Positions 1-7,269 of a DNA stretch of 64,000 nucleotides are shown one piece after another. This DNA is from Caulobacter sp. 602-2 (GTDB lineage Bacteria > Pseudomonadota > Alphaproteobacteria > Caulobacterales > Caulobacteraceae). A program made the translations under genes and the position numbers. The stretch spans positions 62,001 through 126,000 of the forward strand of contig NZ_JAAKGT010000006.1 in the NCBI RefSeq assembly GCF_011043625.1, given 5' to 3'. The notes below the pieces were generated by a model that was not told the DNA's origin, did not search any database, and saw only the letters and a program-made list of their open reading frames with translations. Each line of letters opens with the position of its first letter. Position 1 is the first letter of the stretch.

Positions 1-1
1 C

Positions 2-1222
2 GGGGTGATGGGCATCAAGTCGGCGCTGATGGCGTTCCTGGCCCACCGCCGCGAGGTGCTGACCCGTCGGGCTCGCCACCGCCTGGCCAAGATCGAAGCC
101 CGCCTGCACATCCTGGACGGCCTGCTGATCGCCTACCTCAATCTGGACGAGGTGATCCGCATCGTCCGCTACGAGGACAAGCCGAAGGAAAAGCTGATGG
201 CGGCCTTCGCCCTCAGCGACATCCAGGCCGACGCCATCCTCAACACCCGCCTGCGCCAGCTGGCCAAGCTGGAGGAGATGGAGATCCGTCGCGAGCACGC
301 CGAACTGGTGGAAGAGCGCGACGGCATCCTGGCCATGCTGGCCAGCGACAAGAAGCAGTGGGACCTGGTGGGCACTGGCCTGCGCCAGGTGCGCGCCAGC
401 TTGATCAAGATCAAGCATCCGCTGGACAAGCCGCGTCCCACGGGCGTGACCGGCCGCTCGGTCTTCGACGTGGCTCCGGTGGTCGACGCCGACGCCGCCA
501 TCGAGGCGATGATCGTGCGCGAGCCGATCACCATCATCCTGTCCGAGCGCGGCTGGATCCGCGCGGCCAAGGGCAAGATCGACGATCCGTCCGAGCTGAA
601 GTTCAAGGAAGGCGACAAGCTGGGCTTCCTGGTCCCGGCCGAGACCACCGACAAGCTCCTGCTGTTCACCTCGGACGGCCGGTTCTTCACGCTGGGCTGC
701 GCCAACCTGCCGTCGGCGCGCGGTCACGGCGAGCCGGTGCGGATGATGATCGAGCTCGACGACAAGGTGAAGATCATCGATGTCTTCCCGTTCAAGGCGG
801 GCCGCAAGCGAATCCTGGCCTCCAAGCAGGGCTACGGCTTCCTGCTGCCGGAGGAGGAGGCCCTGGCCAACCGCAAGGCGGGCAAGCAGGTGCTGACCGT
901 CGACGCCGCCGGCGCGGCCTTCTGCCTGGAAGCCGTCGGCGACCAGCTGGCCGTCGTGGGCGACAACGGCAAGATCCTGATCTTCCCGCTGGAAGAGCTG
1001 CCGGAGATGCCGCGCGGCAAGGGCGTGAAACTGCAGGCCTATCGCGAGGGCGGCCTGCGCGACGGCCTGTCGTTCAACGCCGAGACCGGCGCCTACTGGA
1101 TCGACACGGCGCTGCGTCGCCGCGAATGGACCGACTGGCAGACCTTCGTGGGTCGCCGGGCCGGCGCCGGCAAGCTGGCGCCCAAGGGCTTCCCGACCCA
1201 GAAGCGCTTCCGTCCCAAGTGA
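2..1222 (+). CDS. parC: DNA topoisomerase IV subunit A, C-terminal part (5' end outside window)
   Basis: This is the C-terminal 406 residues of the ParC subunit of topoisomerase IV, the type IIA enzyme that unlinks daughter chromosomes together with ParE. The frame is open to the left edge, so the breakage-reunion domain with the active-site tyrosine lies outside the window. The visible part begins in the coiled-coil tower (RREVLTRRARHRLAKIEARL) and contains the ADAILNTRLRQLAKLEE stretch typical of ParC. It continues into the beta-pinwheel DNA-wrapping domain from about residue 150 to the end. GyrA was considered, but the GyrA-box motif (QRRGGKG) is absent, which favours ParC. It ends in TGA, followed by a serine hydrolase gene 69 bp downstream on the same strand. 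Confidence 0.93.
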   Translation, partial: GVMGIKSALMAFLAHRREVLTRRARHRLAKIEARLHILDGLLIAYLNLDEVIRIVRYEDKPKEKLMAAFALSDIQADAILNTRLRQLAKLEEMEIRREHAELVEERDGILAMLASDKKQWDLVGTGLRQVRASLIKIKHPLDKPRPTGVTGRSVFDVAPVVDADAAIEAMIVREPITIILSERGWIRAAKGKIDDPSELKFKEGDKLGFLVPAETTDKLLLFTSDGRFFTLGCANLPSARGHGEPVRMMIELDDKVKIIDVFPFKAGRKRILASKQGYGFLLPEEEALANRKAGKQVLTVDAAGAAFCLEAVGDQLAVVGDNGKILIFPLEELPEMPRGKGVKLQAYREGGLRDGLSFNAETGAYWIDTALRRREWTDWQTFVGRRAGAGKLAPKGFPTQKRFRPK

Positions 1223-1291
1223 TGTGATATGGCGGGAGCCGGCGTCTTCGGCGCCATGCTCTCGCCAACCCTCTGAGAGATAAGTCGACTT

Positions 1292-2707
1292 ATGAGCTTG
1301 TGGCGCAAGTCCGTCGGGGCCCTGGCCGGGTTCCTGGGCCTGACCGCCGCCCATCCGGGCGTGGCGAGCGCCTTGCCGCGCGTCAAGCCCGAGGCGGTGG
1401 GGTTCTCGTCCGAGAAGCTCAAGCGGGTCGACGAGACCATGCAGCGCCTGGTCGACCAGGGCCAGATCGCCGGCGGCGTCACGCTGCTGGCCCGTCACGG
1501 CAAGGTCGTCAGCCAGACCACCTACGGCAAGCGCGCCCTCGATCAGCCCGAGGCGATGCCGGCCGACGCGATCTTCCGCATCCGTTCTGAGACCAAGCCG
1601 GTCACGGGCGTGGCCATGCTGATCCTCTATGACGAGGGTCGCTGGAAGCTCGACGATCCGATCACCAAGTTCATTCCCGAGTTCGAGAACCTGCGCGTCG
1701 CCAATGGCGTCGACGCCTCGGGCCGTCCGATCCTGTCGCCGATCAGCCGCCCGCCGACCATGCGCGAGCTGATGACCCATACGGCGGGCTTCGCCTATGG
1801 CATCGCCGACGATCCGGGCAGCCAGGCCGACCAGGCCTATTACCGGGCGGGCGTGCTGCAGTCGGAATCGCTGTTCTCGATGGTGCAGAAGATCGCCGGC
1901 CTGCCGATGTATTCCGAGCCCGGCAAGCTGTGGCGCTACAGCGTGGCGGCCGACATCCAGGGCCTGATCATCGAGCGCCTGTCGGGCCAGGCCCTGCCGG
2001 TGTTCATGCAGCAGCGGATCTTCAAGCCGCTGAAGATGAAGGACACCGCCTTCTGGGTTCCGGCCGACAAGGCCGCGCGCCTGGCGGCGATCTACGACGC
2101 CGATCCGGTCACCGGAAAGCTCATGCCCGCCGTCGAGGGCGGCTGGCGCGACGTCACCCGGCCGCCCCCGGCGCCGTCCGGCGGCGGCGGCCTTTTGTCG
2201 ACCGCCGGGGACTTCGCCCGCTTCGCCCAGATGATCCTCAACGGCGGCGACCTCGACGGGGTGCGCATCCTCGAGCCGGAGACGGTGGCGATGATGCGGC
2301 TCAACCACCTGCCGCCCAGCTTCCAGGTCACCACCGACGGCACGTCCGGCGTGCTCAAGCCCGGTCAGCAGAAGGCGTTCCCCTTCGCGCTGGGCATGGG
2401 CTACGGCATCGACGTGGCGGTGGCCGTCGACCCGGCGGCCTCGGGCGCGCCGGTCGGCCCCGGCACGATCAGCTGGGGCGGCAGCGCCGGCACCTGGTTC
2501 TGGATCGATCCGGCCAACGACCTCTTCTTCGTCGGCATGATCCAGCGCCTGGGCGGGGTGGGCCCCGGTCTCGACGCCGAGACCCGCAAGTGGGTCTATC
2601 AGGCCCTCGAAAGGCCGCCCGTCCGCCAGGCCGCCAACACGCCTCCGCATGGCGCGCCCGCGCCCGCCAAGGGCGGTTCCAGCGGCCGCGCGCCCTCCAT
2701 CCGCTGA
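1292..2707 (+). CDS. Beta-lactamase-family serine hydrolase, exported
   Basis: This 471-residue protein belongs to the class C beta-lactamase / penicillin-binding-like serine hydrolase superfamily (COG1680 type). The substrate cannot be read from sequence; family members act on esters, D-peptides or beta-lactams. The nucleophile motif SxxK is S99-E-T-K102, the second motif is Y216-S-V, and a late WGGSAGTW stretch fits the third active-site strand. The N-terminus (about 28 residues, hydrophobic, ending near ASA) looks like a signal peptide, so the enzyme is probably periplasmic. The C-terminal 25 residues are rich in Pro, Ala and Gly and probably disordered. ATG start follows a weak purine stretch (GAGAGATAAG). 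It is more likely an esterase or peptidase than a resistance enzyme. Confidence 0.9.
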   Translation: MSLWRKSVGALAGFLGLTAAHPGVASALPRVKPEAVGFSSEKLKRVDETMQRLVDQGQIAGGVTLLARHGKVVSQTTYGKRALDQPEAMPADAIFRIRSETKPVTGVAMLILYDEGRWKLDDPITKFIPEFENLRVANGVDASGRPILSPISRPPTMRELMTHTAGFAYGIADDPGSQADQAYYRAGVLQSESLFSMVQKIAGLPMYSEPGKLWRYSVAADIQGLIIERLSGQALPVFMQQRIFKPLKMKDTAFWVPADKAARLAAIYDADPVTGKLMPAVEGGWRDVTRPPPAPSGGGGLLSTAGDFARFAQMILNGGDLDGVRILEPETVAMMRLNHLPPSFQVTTDGTSGVLKPGQQKAFPFALGMGYGIDVAVAVDPAASGAPVGPGTISWGGSAGTWFWIDPANDLFFVGMIQRLGGVGPGLDAETRKWVYQALERPPVRQAANTPPHGAPAPAKGGSSGRAPSIR

Positions 2708-2802
2708 GGCTTTCGGCCCAAGCGCTTGGATTTTCCGTCTTTCCTCGCTATCACGCCCGCCTCGGCGGGCCGTCCCGCCCCAAGATCTCGAAAGCCGACC
2801 CG

Positions 2803-3057
2803 ATGAGCGATACGCCTCCCGACCGCCTGTCCGCCAATCCCGACAGCCCGTACTACAACGCCGAGGCGCTCGAGCGCGGCGTCGGCATCCGCTTCAAGGG
2901 CGTCGAGAAGACCAATGTCGACGAGTACTGCGTCAGCGAAGGCTGGGTGCGCGTGACCGCCGGCAAGACCGTCGACCGCAAGGGCAACGCCATGACCATC
3001 AAGCTGCAAGGCGAGGTCGTGCCGTACTTCCGCGACGCCGAAACCTCGGCCGAGTAG
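2803..3057 (+). CDS. DUF3297 family protein
   Basis: Small 84-residue cytoplasmic protein resembling the DUF3297 family, which is widespread in proteobacteria and has no assigned function. The recognisable core is LSANPDSPYYNAE at the N-terminus, followed by GVGIRFKG and the Lys-rich, hydrophilic C-terminal half. There is no signal peptide or membrane segment. The ATG at 2803 is chosen because the conserved N-terminus begins there; an upstream extension would translate GC-rich intergenic sequence. The next gene starts 7 bp after the stop, so the two probably share a transcript. Confidence 0.8.
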   Translation: MSDTPPDRLSANPDSPYYNAEALERGVGIRFKGVEKTNVDEYCVSEGWVRVTAGKTVDRKGNAMTIKLQGEVVPYFRDAETSAE

Positions 3058-3064
3058 TCCGCGC

Positions 3065-3328
3065 GTGAGCGATCCCGACCTGCAGGCCATGGCCGACGAC
3101 GAACTGTCGCGCGCCATGACCCTGTCCTGGCGCGAACTGTCGAAGGTGATTCCCTGGGGAGACACCTTCGACGGCATCTCGCCCGCCGGCCGCAACGTCG
3201 AGGTCGAGCGCAACTACCTGTGGGCCGCCCAGGAAGGCGGCGACATCCTGTGCGAGGTCGCCGTCTATGGCGGCGAGAGCCGCTACGACCAGGGCGCCCG
3301 CGCCCGCGGGGTGATTTCCCGCCGCTGA
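3065..3328 (+). CDS. Hypothetical protein, 87 aa
   Basis: A GTG-started reading frame of 87 residues placed 7 bp behind the DUF3297 gene. The protein is acidic at the N-terminus (DPDLQAMADDELSRAM) and has a central aromatic segment (WRELSKVIPWGDTFDG) and a C-terminal VAVYGGESRYDQGARA stretch. I do not recognise a family with confidence. Codon use matches neighbouring genes and the close spacing supports expression as an operon with DUF3297. No signal peptide or membrane helix is visible, so it is probably cytoplasmic. Confidence 0.7.
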   Translation: MSDPDLQAMADDELSRAMTLSWRELSKVIPWGDTFDGISPAGRNVEVERNYLWAAQEGGDILCEVAVYGGESRYDQGARARGVISRR

Positions 3329-3362
3329 TCTCAACCTTGGCCGTGCAAGCGTCGCGCGCATG

Positions 3363-3376
3363 CGTTAACCATAACG
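3363..3376. promoter_or_regulatory. Palindromic CtrA-like half-site upstream of Cys-rich membrane protein
   Basis: The sequence CGTTAACCATAACG is a 14-bp imperfect palindrome (CGTTA/TAACG arms) 35 bp before the GTG of the next gene. It contains TTAACCAT, a half-site form associated with CtrA in alphaproteobacteria. The full TTAA-N7-TTAA motif is not met, so this is only a candidate operator or promoter element. Confidence 0.3.
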
Positions 3377-3410
3377 TTGCTCGTCGAACGGCGCATGCGG
3401 GAGGGGTGGG

Positions 3411-4274
3411 GTGTATCAATCCGAGTTTCCGGTCGAGACGCCGGTGCCGATCTTCGATCCGACCCTGCTGGCCGGCATCGCGCTGATCACCCTGGCCGTC
3501 GCGGCCCTGGCCTTCTGCGCGGGACGCTTCACCGGCCGCAAGGGCAGAGACGAGCGCTGGCGCGACGTGCCCAAGACCATCCACAAGGCCATCCTGGCCC
3601 GCTGCGTGGCCGCCACCAGCGCGCCGACGGGCGAACTGCTGCGCCGCGCCGAGGAGCTGGTGGCCGAGGTCGAGGCCCGGGTCGGGGCGCTGATCGAATT
3701 CGCCGCCTGCGGCAAGGCGCTCAAGAGCCTGGAGAAGGCCTGCCTGGGCCAGTTCCCCAAGCCCGAGGCCAAGCCGGAGCCGCAGGCCTCCAAGCCCTGC
3801 ACCTGCGGCCATGGCGCCAAGGAGGAGGGCAAGCACGGTCACGAGGCCGAGCCCGCGCCTTCGCCTGCCTGCAAGGCGCCCGCGCCCTGCCAGTGCGTGA
3901 TCTGCTGCGTGCCGGTCAGCGTGGGCGGCCTGGCTCTAGCCTCGCCGCAGGTGAAGATCAGCAGCAAGCAGACCGTCATCGTCAACGCCAACTGTGCGCC
4001 GGCCGCCGCGCCGGCGTCTAAGACCCACGCCTGCACCTGCGGCGCGAAGCCCCAGGACAAGGGCTGCGAGGACAAGGCCGACGACAAGGCCGATCCGCCG
4101 CTGGAGTGGACCGAGCACATGCGCCGCCTGCGTCTGGCGGTGGTCGAGTTCGCCGACGTCTGGAACAGCCCCGACAACCTGCGCCTGCTGGAGCGCTGCC
4201 AGAGGCAGCTGACCCACACCGAGCCGGCCCCGAAGTCGGGTCACGACCACGGCGAGGCGCACGGCGGCCACTAA
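3411..4274 (+). CDS. Cys/His-rich single-pass membrane protein of unknown function
   Basis: A 287-residue protein I cannot assign to a family. One hydrophobic helix (about residues 17-38) near the N-terminus would anchor it in the inner membrane. A helical stretch follows (residues 55-115), then a Cys-rich central part: C130-T-C132-G-H134-G, C160-Q-C162-x2-C165-C166 and C208-T-C210-G. A second helical segment comes near residues 235-265. The last 15 residues are His-rich (HDHGEAHGGH). There are about 17 cysteines in total, unusual for a bacterial protein. The repeated CTCG and terminal His cluster suggest metal binding or disulfide chemistry, but this is inference. The GTG start is preceded by GGGAGGGGTGGG. 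Confidence 0.75.
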   Translation: MYQSEFPVETPVPIFDPTLLAGIALITLAVAALAFCAGRFTGRKGRDERWRDVPKTIHKAILARCVAATSAPTGELLRRAEELVAEVEARVGALIEFAACGKALKSLEKACLGQFPKPEAKPEPQASKPCTCGHGAKEEGKHGHEAEPAPSPACKAPAPCQCVICCVPVSVGGLALASPQVKISSKQTVIVNANCAPAAAPASKTHACTCGAKPQDKGCEDKADDKADPPLEWTEHMRRLRLAVVEFADVWNSPDNLRLLERCQRQLTHTEPAPKSGHDHGEAHGGH

Positions 4275-4487
4275 AGGCGCCGCTTGGTTGGGCGCGGTTA
4301 GGTGCGTATGCTCATGCGACGGGCGAAACGCCCGCTTTCCGCCACGGTCCGGGGCGGGTGATTGAGAGCGTTTCCATCGCGGCGCCAGATCGAAGGGCGC
4401 TCACGGTGGGTTGCCAGGGCGTGATTCGGCGTAGAGACGGCTCCGTCTTCGCGGGCCGCGGGCCGGAGCAGGAGGAAAGGAACAGGC

Positions 4488-5015
4488 ATGGCCGCGACGG
4501 TCTCATCTCTGACGCCGGGTTCACCGGACGCCGCCAGTGAACAGCTGTCGCTTTCGGATTACGTGCCCTATCGCCTGGCGACGGCCTCCAGCGCCGTCAG
4601 CCGCCTGATCGCCCGGGCCTATGAAGACCGCTTCGGCCTGTCGATCCCGCAGTGGCGCCTGATGTCGATCCTGATCGAGGGGCCGCTGACCCAGCACCAG
4701 GCCGTGGCGCGCACCGCCATGGACAAGGTGCGCGTCAGTCGCGCCGCCCAGGACCTGGTCGAGCGCCGGCTGGTGGCGCGGATCACCAACCGCACCGACC
4801 GCCGCTCGCACACGCTGGAGCTCACCGCCGCCGGCCGCCGGCTGTTCGCCGAGATCCGGCCGCTGGCCCTGGCCTACGAGGCCGCGTTGCTGGCGGGCCT
4901 GGCGCCCGGCGAGGTGGCGACCCTCAAGCGCCTGATGGGCCGCCTGGAAGCCGCCGCCGTCCAGCTCTACGGGGCCGACGCCCCGCCGGAAGTGGCCCCG
5001 GTCTCCGAGGACTGA
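4488..5015 (+). CDS. MarR-family transcriptional regulator
   Basis: A 175-residue winged-helix regulator. MarR signatures are clear: IPQWRLMSILIEGP, the recognition-helix area (MDKVRVSRAAQDLVERRL) and the wing ARITNRTDRRSHTLELTAAGR. MarR proteins bind palindromic operators as dimers and usually respond to phenolic or oxidative ligands; the ligand here is unknown. The ATG at 4488 is preceded by a strong ribosome binding site (GGAGGAAAGG at 4471-4480). The last 49 bp overlap tail-to-tail with the convergent P1 peptidase gene. The next gene upstream on the same strand is 213 bp away, so the regulator is probably transcribed alone. Confidence 0.92.
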   Translation: MAATVSSLTPGSPDAASEQLSLSDYVPYRLATASSAVSRLIARAYEDRFGLSIPQWRLMSILIEGPLTQHQAVARTAMDKVRVSRAAQDLVERRLVARITNRTDRRSHTLELTAAGRRLFAEIRPLALAYEAALLAGLAPGEVATLKRLMGRLEAAAVQLYGADAPPEVAPVSED

Positions 5016-6016
5016 TCTCCCGAAAGCCGGGCCTCATACGCCCCGCGGGCGATGGCCCGCGCCAGGGTGTCGGCCGCGGCCGAGCCCAGTCTCGCCAGGG
5101 CGATGGCGCGCCCCGGACCCTCGCCCAGGGTCTGCGCGCCGGAGGCCAGGGCGAACACCACGTCGCCGTCGAAGGGCGTGTGCACCGGCCGTATGGCCCG
5201 CGCCAGGCCGTCCTGGGCCATCATCGCAAGGCGGGCGCACTCGGCCGTCGTCAGGTCGGCGGTGACCGCCACCACGGCCAGGGTGGTGTTGGCGCCGGCC
5301 TGCAGGCGCCCCAGCGCCGCCAGCTTGGAATCCTCGGGGATCGGCTCGACCTCGACCGGCGCGTCGGGGGCGGGGCGCAGGCCGCCGAACTCGCCGTCGA
5401 TCTCCCAGGGCCAGGCCCAGAAGGTCTCGCCGTCGGCCATCCGCACCGAGCCCACCGGATTGACCGCCGCCAGCGCGCCGACCACCAGGCCGTCGCCCAG
5501 GTCGAGGGAGGCGCTGCCGACCCCGCCCTTGGCCAGGCCCGCCATGGCGCCCAGCCCCGCGCCGAATGCGCCGAGGGCGAAGTCCTTGTCGGCCGCGGCG
5601 GCGGCTTCGATGCCCAGCCAGCGATAGGGCGGGTCCAGGCCCCAGTCCTTGTCGCCGCCGTTGCCCAGGTCGTGCAGCACCGCGGCCGGCACGATCGGGA
5701 TGGCCGGCGAGGTCGGCGCCAGGCGGATGCCGCGCCCCGCGGCCGACAGGGCCGCCACCACGCCGTCGGCCGCGCCCAGCCCGAACACCGAGCCGCCCGA
5801 CAGGCAGATGGCGTGAGCCTTGCTGAAGTTGTTCTCGGGCCGCAGCACGTCGATCTCGCGCGTGCCCGGACCGCCGCCGCGCACGTCGACCCCGGCCGTC
5901 CAGGCGTCGGGGCAGAGCAGGGCGGTGACGCCCGAGGCCACGGCCTCGTCCTGGGCGTGGCCGACCAGCAGGCCCTCGACGTCGGTGATCAGGTTGCGGG
6001 GGCCGGGACGGGGCAT
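4967..6016 (-). CDS. P1-family peptidase (DmpA-like, S58)
   Basis: A 349-residue member of the P1/S58 family (DmpA and beta-aminopeptidase BapA group). These are self-cleaving N-terminal nucleophile enzymes that remove N-terminal residues from peptides or beta-peptides. The N-terminal NLITDVEGLLVGHAQD and the VTALLCPDAWTAGVDVRGGGPGT region are typical. The motif KGGVGSASLDLG near the middle holds the predicted autoprocessing site and nucleophilic serine. No signal peptide is visible, so it is probably cytoplasmic. The start codon ATG at 6016 gives the usual family N-terminus. Its 3' end overlaps the marR-type gene by 49 bp on the opposite strand. Confidence 0.9.
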   Translation of the reverse strand: MPRPGPRNLITDVEGLLVGHAQDEAVASGVTALLCPDAWTAGVDVRGGGPGTREIDVLRPENNFSKAHAICLSGGSVFGLGAADGVVAALSAAGRGIRLAPTSPAIPIVPAAVLHDLGNGGDKDWGLDPPYRWLGIEAAAAADKDFALGAFGAGLGAMAGLAKGGVGSASLDLGDGLVVGALAAVNPVGSVRMADGETFWAWPWEIDGEFGGLRPAPDAPVEVEPIPEDSKLAALGRLQAGANTTLAVVAVTADLTTAECARLAMMAQDGLARAIRPVHTPFDGDVVFALASGAQTLGEGPGRAIALARLGSAAADTLARAIARGAYEARLSGDQSSETGATSGGASAP

Positions 6017-6063
6017 GGCGGGGCTCCGATGAAAGCGCCCCCGTGTTTGAGACGAAAACCTCG

Positions 6064-6088
6064 TCCTTCGACAAGCTCGGGATGAGGT
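6064..6088. repeat. Single arm of intergenic palindrome family B
   Basis: TCCTTCGACAAGCTCGGGAT followed by GAGG, lying between the peptidase and the histidine kinase. It closely matches the left arm of the complete element at 26881-26956; the right arm is missing here. Confidence 0.6.
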
Positions 6089-6118
6089 TTTTTCAGCGCT
6101 CTGGACCGAAAGGCGCCC

Positions 6119-7099
6119 CTAGACCGCCCGCGCGTAGCTCAGCCGGCACACCGTCCAGCCGTCGACCCGGGCCATGGTGAAGGCGCCGCCCAGCTGGCGG
6201 GCCATGGCGTGGACGATGCGCAGGCCAAGGCTGGGCGAGGCGGCCGGTTCGAACCCGGCCGGCGGGCCCGCGCCGTTGTCGCGGATGGTCAGCACGTGGC
6301 TGTCGCCTTCCTGCGCCAGGGCCACGACGATGCGGCCGTCGGTCCCGCTGGTGAAGGCGTGCTCCAGGGCGTTGTTGAAGCACTCGAGCATGACCAGGGT
6401 CACGGGCGTGGCCTGCTCGGGATGCAGCGGGTCGTCGCCGCCCTCGACGCGGACGGCGTGGCGGACGCCGAAGGCCTGGCCCGCGTCGTCCAGAAGGGCC
6501 TCGGCGAAGGCCCGGAACGAGGTCGGCTCGCCGGTCTGGTCGTGCAGCTGGCGCTGGATCTTGGCGATGGTCTCGATGCGGCCGCCGGCCTCGACCAGGG
6601 CGTGGCGGGCGTCCTCGTCCTTCATGCCCGACGACTGCAGGCGCAGCAGCGCGCCGACCATCTGCAGGTTGTTGCTCACCCGGTGGTGCATTTCGCGATA
6701 GAGCAGGTCGCGGCTGCGGGCCAGTTCCGCCTGGGCCTCGCGCTCCTGGGCCAGGTTGCGCATGGCCTTGCGCATGCCGTCGATGAAGAAGATGTCGACC
6801 GCCGCCACGAAGACGTAGAACGTGATCGCCACCGTCGTGGCGAAGTCGACGTGGAAGCTGTTGTACGGCGGGATGAAGAAGTACCAGGCGCACAGGCCCG
6901 ACAGCGCCGCGCACAGGATGCCCGGTCCGCGCCCCGCGAAATAGGCGGTCAGCACGATGGCCGGGAAGAAGGTCAGGTACGGAAAGCCCGGCGGGAACCA
7001 GCTGTTGAGCGCCAGGCGCACGCCGAAGGCCCCGCCCGCGGCGGCGGCCGCCAGGGCGTAGCCCCACGCGGCAGGAAGAGGCGTGCTCGCCCGCGACAT
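6119..7099 (-). CDS. Sensor histidine kinase, HisKA_2 type with DUF4118 membrane sensor
   Basis: A 326-residue histidine kinase. The first 115 residues form several hydrophobic segments matching the DUF4118 membrane sensor layout found in KdpD-like kinases. The phosphoacceptor region LLYREMHHRVSNNLQMV is the HisKA_2 motif, with His as the phosphorylation site; the usual Lys of HHRVKNN is Ser here. The C-terminal HATPase domain shows ECFNNALEHAF, IRDNGAGPP and LGLRIVHAMARQLGG. The kinase has no adjacent response regulator and may be an orphan. HisKA_2 kinases in alphaproteobacteria often feed the general stress response or light signalling, but nothing here proves that. ATG start at 7099. Confidence 0.92.
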   Translation of the reverse strand: MSRASTPLPAAWGYALAAAAAGGAFGVRLALNSWFPPGFPYLTFFPAIVLTAYFAGRGPGILCAALSGLCAWYFFIPPYNSFHVDFATTVAITFYVFVAAVDIFFIDGMRKAMRNLAQEREAQAELARSRDLLYREMHHRVSNNLQMVGALLRLQSSGMKDEDARHALVEAGGRIETIAKIQRQLHDQTGEPTSFRAFAEALLDDAGQAFGVRHAVRVEGGDDPLHPEQATPVTLVMLECFNNALEHAFTSGTDGRIVVALAQEGDSHVLTIRDNGAGPPAGFEPAASPSLGLRIVHAMARQLGGAFTMARVDGWTVCRLSYARAV

Positions 7100-7213
7100 G
7101 ATCTTCGAAGAGCCCCGACTCGTCCGGCGTCGAACGCTCCGCCGCCGAGGGGAGAATATTTCCTAAAAAGACTTTCGGGTCACGGCAAATCCCCGTGTTC
7201 GCTCCGGATACGG

Positions 7214-7245
7214 AAAAGCCCGCCCGTCACGCGACAGGCGGGCTT
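7214..7245 (-). terminator. Rho-independent terminator after the TonB-dependent receptor
   Basis: On the minus strand a 9-bp stem (AAGCCCGCC with GGCGGGCTT), an 11-13 nt loop and a TTTTCC tail lie 25 bp after the receptor stop codon. The position and T-run fit an intrinsic terminator. Confidence 0.75.
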
Positions 7246-7269
7246 CCCAAGTCATCCTCGGGTGGAGGA

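Noticed and set aside
2-1222. GyrA instead of ParC for the first gene
   Set aside because: The GyrA-box motif is absent and the tower sequence ADAILNTRLRQLAKLEE is the ParC form.
4312-4487. Short frames and CGGGCG-AAA-CGCCCG hairpin before the MarR gene
   Set aside because: Frames are under 70 codons with poor starts; the hairpin has no clear T-run, so a terminator call is not supported.
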